NCBI RefSeq assembly: GCF_019956555.1
Contig: NZ_JAHBDQ010000011.1
Span: forward strand, 291,144 to 355,143
Length of the DNA stretch: 64,000 nucleotides
Source: Pseudomonas sp. A-RE-19
GTDB lineage: Bacteria; Pseudomonadota; Gammaproteobacteria; Pseudomonadales; Pseudomonadaceae
Direction: 5' to 3'
The notes under the pieces were generated by a model that was not told the DNA's origin, did no database searches, and was given only the letters and a program-made list of their open reading frames with translations. Made by a program: the position numbers and the translations under genes. This document shows positions 47,681-56,833 of the stretch, piece by piece; positions within the stretch are counted from its first letter, which is position 1, and each line of letters starts with the position of its first letter.

Positions 47681-47743
47681 ATGCGCCTGAATACCTGCGT
47701 TGCCGCGCTCTGTGGGTTCTATCCCGGTACCACCGGCCAATGA
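47681..47743 (+). pseudogene. 20-codon remnant, probably of phuT
   Basis: Reads [20 protein letters not shown] and its stop overlaps the phuU start as ATGA. The first ten residues look like the start of an exported protein signal peptide (basic, then hydrophobic) and AAAGGAAG is a strong ribosome site; in complete phu loci the haem-binding protein gene phuT comes at this place. The likely reading is an internally deleted phuT whose ends were joined; an original leader peptide is an alternative. Confidence 0.45.
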
Positions 47744-48777
47744 TCCTTCTGGTTAAACCCCGTGCGTTGTTCATTGGCCTGAGCCTGTTGTGTTTGCTGG
47801 CGATCTGGCTGTCGCTGGCGCTGGGGCCGGTGAGTTTGCCGTTGCTCGACACATTGCGCGCGGCGTTGCGGCTGATCGGGTTGCCCATCGCGCCCGACGG
47901 GCTGGAGCAGGCCGAGCTGATCCTCGGGCAGATCCGCTTGCCGCGAACCTTGCTGGGCCTGGCGGTGGGCGGCGTTTTGGCGCTATCCGGCGTGGCGATG
48001 CAGGGCTTGTTTCGCAACCCTCTGGCCGATCCGGGGTTGGTGGGGGTGTCCAGTGGCGCGGCATTGGGCGCAGCCATCGCGATTGTCGGCGGTTCGGTGT
48101 TCGGCGGTCTGCCAGAATCCTTCGGCCCTTATCTGTTGTCGGTGTGCGCGTTTCTCGGCGGGTTGGGTGTGACAGCACTGGTCTATCGACTGGGGCGGCG
48201 CAATGGCCAGACCAACGTCGCCACCATGCTGCTGGCGGGTATCGCATTGACTGCCCTGGCCGGTTCGACGGTAGGGCTATTCACCTATCTGGCGGATGAC
48301 GCGACCCTGCGCACCCTGACGTTCTGGAACCTGGGCAGCCTTAACGGCGCCAGTTATTCGCGACTTTGGCCGTTACTGCTGGTGAGCGCCGGTGTGGCGC
48401 TGTGGTTGCCGCGTCGGGCCAAGGCCTTGAATGCATTGTTGCTGGGGGAGTCGGAGGCTGGTCATCTGGGGATCGACGTCGAAGGCCTCAAGCGCGAATT
48501 GGTGTTCTGCACAGCCCTTGGTGTCGGCGCGGCGGTCGCGGCGGCGGGGATGATCGGGTTTGTCGGTCTGGTGGTGCCGCATCTGGTGCGGTTGCTGGCC
48601 GGCCCCGATCATCGTGTGCTGTTGCCGGCGTCGGTATTGTCGGGGGCCAGTCTCTTGTTGTTTGCCGATCTGGTGGCGCGACTGGCCCTGGCGCCGGCCG
48701 AGTTGCCGATCGGGATCGTCACGGCTTTCATCGGCGCACCGTTCTTTCTGTATCTACTGCTCAGAGGGCGCGCCTGA
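47740..48777 (+). CDS. phuU: Haem/iron ABC transporter permease PhuU (FecCD family)
   Basis: 345 residues, nine or ten membrane segments, FecCD family. Motifs: [42 protein letters not shown] (the ATPase-contact region) and [20 protein letters not shown], shared by BtuC, FhuB and HmuU. Identity as haem permease comes from context (phuW and PrrF downstream). Stop overlaps the phuV start (TGATG). Coupled upstream to the 20-codon remnant. Confidence 0.88.
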   Translation: MILLVKPRALFIGLSLLCLLAIWLSLALGPVSLPLLDTLRAALRLIGLPIAPDGLEQAELILGQIRLPRTLLGLAVGGVLALSGVAMQGLFRNPLADPGLVGVSSGAALGAAIAIVGGSVFGGLPESFGPYLLSVCAFLGGLGVTALVYRLGRRNGQTNVATMLLAGIALTALAGSTVGLFTYLADDATLRTLTFWNLGSLNGASYSRLWPLLLVSAGVALWLPRRAKALNALLLGESEAGHLGIDVEGLKRELVFCTALGVGAAVAAAGMIGFVGLVVPHLVRLLAGPDHRVLLPASVLSGASLLLFADLVARLALAPAELPIGIVTAFIGAPFFLYLLLRGRA

Positions 48778-49544
48778 TGTTGCGAACACAGGACCTGCAA
48801 ATCCGGCGCGGTCGAAAGATTGTTCTCACCCACATCACCCTTGAACTCAAACCGGGCGAAGTCCTCGGCGTGCTGGGCCCCAACGGTGCCGGCAAAAGCA
48901 CATTGCTTGGCGCCCTCTGCGGCGAATTGCACGCGGACCACGGCAGTGTCTGGCTCGATGAGCGCGAGCTGAGGCATTGGGCCGGGGCGCAGCGAGCCCA
49001 ACGTTTGGCGGTGTTGCCGCAGGTGTCGACCCTGGACTTTGCCTTTCGCGTCGAAGAAGTGGTCGGCATGGGCCGTCTGCCTTTTCAAAGCGGCCGGGTC
49101 CGCGATGACGAAATTGTCGCCGCCGCGCTGCACGCGGCCGATGCGCGGCACCTGAGTGGTCGCAGCTATCTGGCACTGTCCGGCGGCGAGCGTCAGCGGG
49201 TGCATCTGGCACGAGTTCTGGCGCAGCTGTGGCCGGGGGAGGCGGGGCAAACGCTGTTGCTCGATGAGCCAACATCGATGCTCGACCCGCTGCATCAGCA
49301 CACCACGCTGCAAGCGGTGCGTGAGTTTGCCGATCGCGGCGCGGCAGTGCTGGTGATTCTGCATGATCTGAATTTGGCGGCACGTTATTGTGATCGTCTG
49401 TTGCTGCTCGAAGGCGGGCATCCCGTGGCGCTGGATACGCCGGAGCAGGTATTGCGCCCGGAGCCGCTCAAGGCCGTGTTCGGGCTGGAAGTATTGGTGC
49501 AGCCGCACCCGGAGCGTGGGCATCCGCTGATCATCGCCCGCTGA
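48777..49544 (+). CDS. phuV: Haem ABC transporter ATP-binding protein PhuV
   Basis: 255 residues. Walker [18 protein letters not shown] signature [15 protein letters not shown], Walker [12 protein letters not shown], and the switch His in [13 protein letters not shown]. The short HmuV-type architecture fits haem or siderophore import. Start codon overlaps phuU. Confidence 0.92.
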   Translation: MLRTQDLQIRRGRKIVLTHITLELKPGEVLGVLGPNGAGKSTLLGALCGELHADHGSVWLDERELRHWAGAQRAQRLAVLPQVSTLDFAFRVEEVVGMGRLPFQSGRVRDDEIVAAALHAADARHLSGRSYLALSGGERQRVHLARVLAQLWPGEAGQTLLLDEPTSMLDPLHQHTTLQAVREFADRGAAVLVILHDLNLAARYCDRLLLLEGGHPVALDTPEQVLRPEPLKAVFGLEVLVQPHPERGHPLIIAR

Positions 49545-49565
49545 GCATTTCATTGAGGTGAGAAT

Positions 49566-50429
49566 ATGCGTGTGAGGGTGATTCTGGCTGCGCTGTTATT
49601 GAGCGCCTGCCAGCATGTGTCGGTGCCACCGCCGGTCAGCGGTGAAATCCGGGACCTGCGCAGCGGTCAAACCTTGACGGCGCAGGAACTGCTTGCACGG
49701 TTAGCCAAGCCTTCGCGGTTGATCGTCGGCGAACAGCATGACAATCGCGATCATCATCAACTGCAATTGTGGTTATTGCAGGCGCTGGGTGAGCGGCGGC
49801 CCCAAGGCAGTCTGTTGTTGGAAATGCTCACGCCGGATCAACAACATCGTGTCGATGACGTTCGGCATTCTTCACCGCTGCCGACCGACTTGTCCGGTGC
49901 GTTGGCCTGGCAACCGGGTTGGGACTGGAGTCTGTACGGGCCAATCGTTCGTTTTGCCCTGACCCAGCCGTACCCGTTGCTGGCGGCCAATATGGACGCG
50001 TCTGAAATCCGTATGGTCTATGCCAAACCACCGACATTGAACGGTTCGCGCTCCAACGCTTCATCAGTCAGGGATGAGTTGCTGGCCCAGATCAGCGACT
50101 CCCACTGCGGCTTGCTGCCTAAGTCGCAGATGCCCGCGATGCTGGCCGTCCAGCAGCAACGTGATCGGCGGATGGCCGAGCAATTACTGGCCGCACCGAC
50201 ACCTTCACTGCTGTTTGCCGGCGTGTACCACGCGCGCAAGGATGTCGGGGTGCCGATTCATGTGCAGGACTTGGGGGAGCCCGAGGCACCCACGGTATTG
50301 ATGCTGGCAGAGCAGGGCGCTGAGGTCACGTCGGCCATGGCTGATTACGTCTGGTATGCACCTGCTACGCCGGCGCAGGATTACTGCGCGCAAATGCGTA
50401 AACAGTTCGGCAAACAGTCAGATCAATAA
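49566..50429 (+). CDS. phuW: ChaN family lipoprotein PhuW
   Basis: 287 residues. Lipoprotein signal with LLLSACQHV (Cys at 15), then the ChaN/Tiki domain: VGEQHDNRDHHQLQLWLL with the His/Glu metal-type residues and LLLEML. ChaN-type proteins bind haem in iron uptake. Order phuU-phuV-phuW followed by PrrF is the layout known from P. aeruginosa. Confidence 0.9.
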   Translation: MRVRVILAALLLSACQHVSVPPPVSGEIRDLRSGQTLTAQELLARLAKPSRLIVGEQHDNRDHHQLQLWLLQALGERRPQGSLLLEMLTPDQQHRVDDVRHSSPLPTDLSGALAWQPGWDWSLYGPIVRFALTQPYPLLAANMDASEIRMVYAKPPTLNGSRSNASSVRDELLAQISDSHCGLLPKSQMPAMLAVQQQRDRRMAEQLLAAPTPSLLFAGVYHARKDVGVPIHVQDLGEPEAPTVLMLAEQGAEVTSAMADYVWYAPATPAQDYCAQMRKQFGKQSDQ

Positions 50430-50452
50430 AGCCGGGCGAGTTTTCCACAGGC

Positions 50453-50566
50453 AAAAAAAGACCCGGCAAGAGCCGGGTCAAATAACCGTGATTAGCCTGA
50501 TGAGGAGATAATCTGAGAGTCCGAACCAAGGGCTTTTCAGAATATCGACCAGTCTCGCGACCGGAT
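50453..50566 (-). ncRNA. prrF: PrrF small RNA
   Basis: Iron-starvation RNA that represses genes of iron-rich proteins. The minus strand contains CAGATTATCTCCTCATCAGG, the invariant PrrF core that pairs with targets, and ends in the terminator GACCCGGC-TCTT-GCCGGGTC plus seven T (50453-50479). The start near 50566 follows a -10 TATTAT (50573-50578) and -35 TTGACT (50595-50600) with a 16-base spacer. About 114 bases. Only one copy is present; P. aeruginosa has two in tandem at this locus. Confidence 0.93.
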
Positions 50567-50574
50567 GCGGTAAT

Positions 50575-50593
50575 AATATCGATTCTCATTATC
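50575..50593 (-). promoter_or_regulatory. Fur box of prrF
   Basis: On the minus strand GATAATGAGAATCGATATT matches 15 of 19 positions of GATAATGATAATCATTATC and covers the spacer of the prrF promoter, so iron-loaded Fur would block it. Confidence 0.85.
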
Positions 50594-50697
50594 AAGTCAA
50601 CCGCTGATTTTCAGTTTCTGTGCTACTCACCCATTCCTTGGGTGAAAGCCCTGCAATCATTGGTCTTCGGGCGGTGTGCTCAAGCGAAATCACCTGT

Positions 50698-50970
50698 TCA
50701 AATCTTGTGGCGTGAGGAGATGGCGTCCAGCTGCCTATTCAAGGCTTCCTTGCGTTCGGCGGGAATGTCGTTCCAGTGAACATCCATCAGCGCGCCTTCA
50801 ATCGCATACAACAACACCTTGGACGCCCGAAAACCGCGCGTGCGCACGGCCCGATAAGCATCCACAGCTCCCAGTCGACGCAAGTCCGAGGCACTGTGGA
50901 TGCCCACGGCATGCAGCCATTGCGCCGACGTCTTGCCAAGATTTTTCAGGTGTTGCAGTTCATCATTCAT
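50698..50970 (-). CDS. TfoX C-terminal domain protein
   Basis: 90 residues corresponding to the C-terminal (TfoX_C, helix-hairpin-helix-like) domain alone: LQHLKNLGKTSAQWLHAVGIHSASDLRRLGAVDAYR. Complete TfoX/Sxy competence regulators have an N-terminal domain too, so this is a single-domain relative of unknown role. The ATG at 50970 has AAGGAGG. Confidence 0.85.
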   Translation of the reverse strand: MNDELQHLKNLGKTSAQWLHAVGIHSASDLRRLGAVDAYRAVRTRGFRASKVLLYAIEGALMDVHWNDIPAERKEALNRQLDAISSRHKI

Positions 50971-51157
50971 CAAGCCTCCTTGCGACAGCCGAACGGTGCG
51001 TGGGCGAGCCTCTCAGGAGTGTAGCCATCAGTAGGAAAAGCGTGATTGTTTGGTCGGTTTCGACGCAAAAGCGTCTAAGCGACAAACTCAAGACGCGACA
51101 GGAAAGGCCACGAGCGCAGTGGAAAAAGATACAAAAAACCGAGGAAAAAAAAGTGCA

Positions 51158-51188
51158 AAGTCCAGCGCAAGGCGGGGGCGCCGGACTT
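51158..51188 (-). terminator. Terminator of the pentapeptide gene
   Basis: Minus strand AAGTCCGGCGC / GCGCTGGACTT with one G-U pair, followed after six bases by eight T residues. Confidence 0.6.
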
Positions 51189-51203
51189 GGTCAGAGGTCG
51201 CTT

Positions 51204-51548
51204 TTAGCGGGTGCGATAACGCAAGCGCGTACCGAAATTCATCGACATCAGAATCTCATCGGCACTCAGCTCTGGCGGGAAGTAAGCGCCGGAGATTTGC
51301 GCGTGGGCCAGGCTCGCGCCTTCCAGGGAGGCGTTGCGAAAGTCGATACCGCGCAAGTCGGCGGAGCGGAAATAGGCATCGCTGAAGTCGACGCCATCGG
51401 CGTTCAGTTCACGCAGATCGAGGCCACGGAAATCGCCACCGACCATGTCGATGGGGCCATCCTTCGGGCGTTCGTTGTTAAAGCCTGTGATGTCATCTTT
51501 GTGCAGCAAGGCATAAAGCGGGGTGTCGAGAAGTTTCGGCTGGCTCAT
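51204..51548 (-). CDS. Pentapeptide repeat protein
   Basis: 114 residues. Residues 40-90 carry about eight A(D/N)LXX-type pentapeptides (DFRGLDLRELNADGVDFSDA, ADLRGIDFRNASLEGASLAH), forming a short right-handed beta-helix. Too short to mimic DNA as Qnr proteins do; partner unknown. Monocistronic by the look of the gaps. Confidence 0.82.
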   Translation of the reverse strand: MSQPKLLDTPLYALLHKDDITGFNNERPKDGPIDMVGGDFRGLDLRELNADGVDFSDAYFRSADLRGIDFRNASLEGASLAHAQISGAYFPPELSADEILMSMNFGTRLRYRTR

Positions 51549-51639
51549 GTCGCATCACCTGATGGTTTTATGACGCCAGTATAGTGCCACTATTTGGCGG
51601 CCGTGAAGCCAGTGAGGGCTTCACGGCTGAAATAGTTTC

Positions 51640-53196
51640 TTACAGACCTGGCAGGCGCTGGCGAATCTGCGCAACCACTGTATCGAGGGTGCCACTTTCA
51701 TTGGTCTGGACGCGTTTGCTGTAGAGGATCTCTGCTGGTGTCAGGGCCTCGCGACTGGCTTGCTGGGCGGCGATAACGGCCAGGTTGGCGTCGGACGGGT
51801 CTTTCTTGTCCGCCTGGCGTTGCTTCAACCAGCTCTCGATCACCGCTTGCGGCGCATCGCAATCCAAGATCAGGAACGGCGCACCGGTGGCCTCGGCGAT
51901 TTTTGCCGCGCTGTCGCGTTGGTCACGCTTGAGGTAAGTGGCATCGACCACAACCGGAAAACCGGCACGCAGGATTACACCGGCAACTTCGTGCAGGCGC
52001 TTATAGGTGGCAACACTTGCGTCGGCGCTATAAATGCCGGCCTGTGGATCGTTCGGTACGGTTTGCTCGCCGAACAGGCGCTTGCGCTCGACATCCGAAC
52101 GCAGGCGGATGGCGCCCAGTGCTTCCACCAGACGCATGGCCACATGGCTTTTACCGACAGCGGAAACACCGTGAGTAATCGCCAGGAAGCGTGAAGGAAT
52201 GGTGCTATAGCTTTCCGCCAGGTTGGCGTAGTTGCGGTACTGACGCAGGGTAGTCGCGCGCTGCACCGGATCGGCCTCGGCCGGCATGCTGAACAGGCTG
52301 ACCTTGGCGCGAACCAGTGCGCGGTAGGCTTTGTAGAAGTTCAGCAGCTCAAGGCCCTGATAGTCGCCGGTCAGTTCCAGGTATTGGCTGATGAAACGGC
52401 GCGCCAGGCTCTTCAAGCCACGGTCTTCCAGGTCCATGGCCAGGAAGCCGGTATCGGCGTATACGTCGGTGAAGCGGAACGGTTCGTTGAACTCGATGCA
52501 GTCGAAGATCACGACCTTGCCGTCGATCACGGTGGCGTTGCCCAGGTGAATGTCACCGTGGCATTCACGGATGAAGCCCTCGGCCTTGCGCTGGGCGAAC
52601 AGCGGCTTGAGGCGTTCGAAGCTGCTTTCGGCCCAGGCTTGCAGCGCATCGAGTTGCAGCAGATCGGCCTTGTCGCTGAGGAACGGACGGATCTGTTCGA
52701 AGTTCTGCCGTACCGGCGCCATCACGCTGTCCGGTGTGCCGGCTTCGTGTTCGGCAGGCACTTTCGGCGCGTTGAGGTGGAATTGAGCGATCTGCACTGC
52801 CATCTCGTCGATGTGCGTAGTGGTCAGTTCACCATTGGCTTGCAGAGTGCTGAGCAATTGGCTTTGCGGGAACTGACGCATTTTCAGGGCGTAATCGACG
52901 ACCGGACCTTCGCCGCCCAGTTGTGGCGCCTCGACGCTGCCCGTGATCGGCAACACTTCAAGATACAAATCATGGGTCAGGCGCTGGTTCAGGCGCAGCT
53001 CTTCACCACAGAAATGCTTGCGCGCCTCAAGGCTGGTGAAGTCCAGGAAACCGAAATTCACCGGTTTCTTCACTTTATAGGCGTAGGGGCCGGTGAGCAG
53101 TACCCAGGAAATATGGGTCTCGATGACCTGGAACCCTTCTACGGGATGCGGGTAGAGGGCCGGGTTTTTCAGGGCAGCGATCAGGGACTGGCTCAC
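51640..53196 (-). CDS. Fusion of an aminoglycoside-phosphotransferase-like kinase and an AAA/P-loop kinase
   Basis: 518 residues. The first half (1-330) is a small-molecule kinase of the APH fold, with ECHGDIHLGNATVIDGKVVIFDCIEFNE holding the catalytic HGDxxxxN and DxE motifs. The second half starts with the P-loop HGVSAVGKSHVAMRLVEALG (about 345) and has an adenylate-kinase-like layout (SDVERKRLFGE). Known as a conserved bifunctional protein of unknown substrate; antibiotic resistance is not implied. GTG start with AAAGGA before it. Confidence 0.82.
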   Translation of the reverse strand: MSQSLIAALKNPALYPHPVEGFQVIETHISWVLLTGPYAYKVKKPVNFGFLDFTSLEARKHFCGEELRLNQRLTHDLYLEVLPITGSVEAPQLGGEGPVVDYALKMRQFPQSQLLSTLQANGELTTTHIDEMAVQIAQFHLNAPKVPAEHEAGTPDSVMAPVRQNFEQIRPFLSDKADLLQLDALQAWAESSFERLKPLFAQRKAEGFIRECHGDIHLGNATVIDGKVVIFDCIEFNEPFRFTDVYADTGFLAMDLEDRGLKSLARRFISQYLELTGDYQGLELLNFYKAYRALVRAKVSLFSMPAEADPVQRATTLRQYRNYANLAESYSTIPSRFLAITHGVSAVGKSHVAMRLVEALGAIRLRSDVERKRLFGEQTVPNDPQAGIYSADASVATYKRLHEVAGVILRAGFPVVVDATYLKRDQRDSAAKIAEATGAPFLILDCDAPQAVIESWLKQRQADKKDPSDANLAVIAAQQASREALTPAEILYSKRVQTNESGTLDTVVAQIRQRLPGL

Positions 53197-53314
53197 AGGC
53201 GATCCTTTAAAGTCTGGGGAAAATTCAAGGCCGCCATTATGGCCGCAAGTCCGTCTGACGCAAACCTCGGAGGGCTCCTGTTGAGGATGAATAAAGTGCG
53301 TATAATCCGCCGCC

Positions 53315-55633
53315 ATGACTCGTACTCGATCCCCTCGCAGCAAAAAAAAACCACCGTCCAGCGGCCTGCGCCCCTGGCTGGGTTGGGCCCTTAAACTCAG
53401 TCTGGTCGGCCTTGTTGTGCTCGCCGGGTTTGCGGTTTACCTCGACGCTGTGGTCCAGGAGAAGTTCTCCGGCAAGCGCTGGACCATTCCGGCCAAGGTG
53501 TATGCACGCCCGCTGGAGCTGTTCTCTGGCCAGAAGCTGAGCAAGGATGACTTCCTCACCGAGCTTGATGCCTTGGGTTACCGACGCGAAGCCGTCAGCA
53601 ATGGTCCCGGCGCGGCGGCGGTCAACGGCAATACCGTCGACTTGAATACCCGAGGCTTCCAGTTCTATGAAGGCATGGAGAAGGCCCAGCCCGTGCGCGT
53701 GCGGTTCTCCGGCGATTACGTGGCCGAGCTCTCGGCGACCGACGGTTCGAAGCTTTCTGTGGTGCGACTGGAACCGCTGCTGATCGGCGGGATTTACCCG
53801 AAAAACCTTGAAGACCGCATCCTGATCAAGATCGATCAGGTTCCGCCGTACCTGCTCGAAACCCTGGTTGCTGTAGAAGACCGGGATTTCTACAGCCACT
53901 GGGGCGTGTCGCCGAAGTCGATTGCCCGAGCCATCTACGTCAACACCTCGGGCGGCAAGATGACCCAGGGCGGCAGTACGCTGACGCAACAGCTGGTCAA
54001 GAATTTCTACCTCACCAGCGAACGCAGCCTGACCCGTAAGCTCACCGAAGCCATGATGGCGATGTTGCTTGAGCTGCATTACGACAAGCGCGAAATTCTC
54101 GAGGCTTACCTCAATGAAGTGTTCGTCGGCCAGGATGGTCAGCGCGCGGTGCACGGCTTCGGCCTGGCCAGCCAGTTCTTCTTCGGGCAGCCATTGTCCG
54201 AGCTGAAACTGCATCAAGTCGCTTTGTTGGTGGGCATGGTCAAGGGGCCGTCCTATTACAACCCGCGTCGCAACCCTGAGCGGGCGCTGGAGCGGCGCAA
54301 TCTGGTGCTCGATGTTCTGGAGCAACAAGGCGTTGCCACCGCCGAGCAGGTTGAGACGGCGAAGAAAATGCCACTGGGTGTGACCACTCGCGGCAAGTTG
54401 GCCGACAGTTCGTTCCCGGGCTTCCTGGACCTGGTTAAACGTCAGTTGCGCGAAGACTACCGCGACGAAGACTTGACCGAAGAGGGGCTGCGGATCTTCA
54501 CCAGTTTCGACCCGATCCTGCAGATGAAAGCCGAAGCGTCGGTCAACGACACCTTTAAACGCCTGGCCGGGCGCAAAGGCTCGGATGATGTCGAAGCGGC
54601 CATGGTCGTAACCAACCCGGAAACCGGCGAAGTCCAGGCCATGATCGGTAGCCGTCAGGCGAGTTTTGCCGGTTTCAACCGTGCGCTGGACGCGGTACGA
54701 CCGATCGGCTCGTTGATCAAGCCGGCGGTTTATCTGACAGCGCTTGAGAAGCCGAGCCAGTACACGCTGACCAGTTGGCTGTCGGACGACTACTTCTCGG
54801 TCAAAGGTGCGGACGGTCAGGTCTGGAAACCACAGAACTATGATCGCCGTTCCCACGGCACGGTGTTCCTGTATCAAGGGTTGGCGCATTCCTACAACCT
54901 GTCGACCGCGCGTCTCGGGTTGGCGGTGGGCGTGCCGAATGTCTTGAAGACCCTGGCACGACTGGGGGTGAGTCGCGAATTCCCGGCGTTCCCGTCGATG
55001 TTGCTGGGTGCCGGCGGTATGACCCCGATCGAAGTGGCGACCATGTACCAGACGCTGGCCAACGGCGGGTTCAACACGCCGATGCGCGGGATTCGCAGCG
55101 TGCTGACGGCCGAGGGCGAGCCGCTCAAGCGTTATCCGTTCCAGATTCAGCAGCAATTCGATCCGGCGTCCATTTACCTGATCCAGAGCGCCATGCAACG
55201 GGTCATGCGTGAAGGCACCGGCAGTTCGGTTTATAACGTGTTGCCGAAAACCCTGACCCTGGCCGGCAAGACGGGTACCAGTAACGATTCGCGGGACAGC
55301 TGGTTCGCCGGTTTCAGTCAGGATCTGCTGGCCGTGGTCTGGCTGGGGCGCGATGATAACGGCAAGACGCCGTTCACCGGTGCCACCGGTGCGTTGCAGG
55401 TCTGGACCAGCTTCATGCGCAAGGCCGATCCGCTGCCGCTGGACATGCCGCAGCCGGACAACATTGTTCAGGCCTGGGTCGATTCGCGAACTGGGCAAGG
55501 TTCTGATGCCGGTTGCCCAGGCGCGGTGCAGATGCCGTATATTCGCGGCAGCGAACCGCCTCCTGGCGCCGCTTGCGGTGGTGAAAGCCCTGCTGAGTCG
55601 GTGATGGATTGGGTCAAGGGCTGGATGAATTAA
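53315..55633 (+). CDS. mrcB: Penicillin-binding protein 1B
   Basis: 772-residue bifunctional peptidoglycan synthase. Cytosolic basic tail, one membrane helix (about 22-45: WALKLSLVGLVVLAGFAVYL), UB2H-type domain, GT51 domain with the catalytic Glu in LVAVEDRDFYSHWGVSPKSI and QLVKNFYLTSERSLTRK, then the transpeptidase with SxxK (RPIGSLIKP), SYN (HSYNLST) and KTG (LAGKTGTSND). The length is right for Pseudomonas PBP1b. The next gene encodes its activator. Confidence 0.96.
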   Translation: MTRTRSPRSKKKPPSSGLRPWLGWALKLSLVGLVVLAGFAVYLDAVVQEKFSGKRWTIPAKVYARPLELFSGQKLSKDDFLTELDALGYRREAVSNGPGAAAVNGNTVDLNTRGFQFYEGMEKAQPVRVRFSGDYVAELSATDGSKLSVVRLEPLLIGGIYPKNLEDRILIKIDQVPPYLLETLVAVEDRDFYSHWGVSPKSIARAIYVNTSGGKMTQGGSTLTQQLVKNFYLTSERSLTRKLTEAMMAMLLELHYDKREILEAYLNEVFVGQDGQRAVHGFGLASQFFFGQPLSELKLHQVALLVGMVKGPSYYNPRRNPERALERRNLVLDVLEQQGVATAEQVETAKKMPLGVTTRGKLADSSFPGFLDLVKRQLREDYRDEDLTEEGLRIFTSFDPILQMKAEASVNDTFKRLAGRKGSDDVEAAMVVTNPETGEVQAMIGSRQASFAGFNRALDAVRPIGSLIKPAVYLTALEKPSQYTLTSWLSDDYFSVKGADGQVWKPQNYDRRSHGTVFLYQGLAHSYNLSTARLGLAVGVPNVLKTLARLGVSREFPAFPSMLLGAGGMTPIEVATMYQTLANGGFNTPMRGIRSVLTAEGEPLKRYPFQIQQQFDPASIYLIQSAMQRVMREGTGSSVYNVLPKTLTLAGKTGTSNDSRDSWFAGFSQDLLAVVWLGRDDNGKTPFTGATGALQVWTSFMRKADPLPLDMPQPDNIVQAWVDSRTGQGSDAGCPGAVQMPYIRGSEPPPGAACGGESPAESVMDWVKGWMN

Positions 55634-55649
55634 GCAAAGAGGGTTTCAA

Positions 55650-56384
55650 GTGAACAAGTGGTTGATTCCAGCGGTTACCGCCGTGGCTTTGCTCAGCGGT
55701 TGCTCCACCGTACAGCGCGGTTCGATTCCGGTTGTGGATTCCGGCAGCGCCGTTTCGAACAGTGAGCGGATACAGACGAATGGCGGTTACCGTCAGACGA
55801 CGGTAAAACGTCCTGTACAAGCCCAGACTCAGGCAATCCCGCAAGGTGACACTGGCGTCGTTGTGATGGTGCCGGGTGGTGGTGCCGTCTCCTCGGCACC
55901 GATCAGCACTTCGCCGATTACCCCAGGCCCGATCACTCCGGGGCCGATTGATACCTCACCAGTCCAGTCGGCACCGATCAATCAGGGCAGTTACAGCATG
56001 CCGTCGACGCCGAGCGGGATTCCTTCGGCGAATGCCGGTGGCCTGTCTGCCGATGAGCAACTGGACGGCCCGGTCCTGGCGTTGTTGACCACCGCCCAGC
56101 AGCAACAGGCCAGTGGCGACCTCAATGGTGCGTCTTCCAGTCTCGAACGCGCCCAGCGTGTCGCGCCGCGTGAGCCGCAAGTGCTTTATCGTCTGGCGCA
56201 GGTGCGTATGGCTCAAGGCGATGCGGCACAGGCCGAGCAATTCGCTCGTCGTGGCCTGACGTTCGCCACTGGTCGTCCGGCGCTTCAGGCCAGTCTGTGG
56301 GAATTGATCGCCCAGGCTCGTGAGAAGCAAGGTGACTCCGCCGGTGCAGCGTTGGCCCGTCAGAAGGCCAAGGTTTCGCTGTGA
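55650..56384 (+). CDS. lpoP: LpoP-type lipoprotein activator of PBP1b
   Basis: 244 residues. Lipobox LLSGCSTVQ (Cys18), a long Pro/Ser/Thr-rich linker (residues 60-125, with repeated SPITPGPI-type units), then a C-terminal domain of TPR-like helices (LNGASSSLERAQRVAPREPQ). Matches the P. aeruginosa arrangement in which LpoP follows mrcB and activates it across the periplasm. GTG start with AAAGAGGG. Confidence 0.85.
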   Translation: MNKWLIPAVTAVALLSGCSTVQRGSIPVVDSGSAVSNSERIQTNGGYRQTTVKRPVQAQTQAIPQGDTGVVVMVPGGGAVSSAPISTSPITPGPITPGPIDTSPVQSAPINQGSYSMPSTPSGIPSANAGGLSADEQLDGPVLALLTTAQQQQASGDLNGASSSLERAQRVAPREPQVLYRLAQVRMAQGDAAQAEQFARRGLTFATGRPALQASLWELIAQAREKQGDSAGAALARQKAKVSL

Positions 56385-56719
56385 TGGATGCACGCTTCCC
56401 GAAAATTGCCGAGCAGTTGCTGTTGATCGAGCGCGAATTGCGTGTTCAGGGCTGGTGGGACGACGTCCCGCCATCCGCAGAAGCGCTTTCCAGCGTCGAG
56501 CCGTTCTCGGTGGATACGCTGGATTTCGAGCAATGGCTGCAATGGATCTTCCTGCCAAGAATGAAGTCGATCCTGGAGCAAAACCTGCCATTACCCAACG
56601 CGTCGGGGATTCAGGAGATGGCCGAAATGGTCTTCGCCGCCCGCAACGTCCAGGGCAAGGATCGGCAGCTTCAGATCTTGCTCAAAGAATTCGACCTGTT
56701 GATCACCGCCTCCCGCTAA
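56384..56719 (+). CDS. YqcC family protein
   Basis: 111 residues, acidic helical: FPKIAEQLLLIERELRVQGWW, FEQWLQWIFLPRMKSILEQ. YqcC belongs to the family close to tRNA pseudouridine synthase TruC genes; its function is unknown. Start overlaps the lpoP stop (TGATG). Followed at once by the long inverted repeat. Confidence 0.82.
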   Translation: MDARFPKIAEQLLLIERELRVQGWWDDVPPSAEALSSVEPFSVDTLDFEQWLQWIFLPRMKSILEQNLPLPNASGIQEMAEMVFAARNVQGKDRQLQILLKEFDLLITASR

Positions 56720-56733
56720 CGTCGATCCGTTGT

Positions 56734-56833
56734 TGTAGGAGCTGTCGAGTGAAACGAGGCTGCGATCTTTTGATTTTGTTTTTAAATGCAACGTCAAAAG
56801 ATCGCAGCCTCGTTTCACTCGACAGCTCCTACA
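56734..56833. repeat. Large perfect inverted repeat (40-base arms)
   Basis: 40-base arms beginning TGTAGGAGCTGTCGAGTGAA, with the second arm exactly complementary, and a 20-base loop. The sequence is unlike both REP classes in the window but similar in its TGTAGGAGC/GCTCCTACA ends. It overlaps the stop codon of the DUF4124 gene. Confidence 0.95.

Noticed and set aside
50600..50700. Search for a second PrrF copy
   Set aside because: No CAGATTATCTCC core or second terminator present.
50974..51157. Lysine-rich open frame on the plus strand
   Set aside because: Low-complexity A-rich reading, no ribosome site, runs against the terminator of the pentapeptide gene; not supported as a gene.
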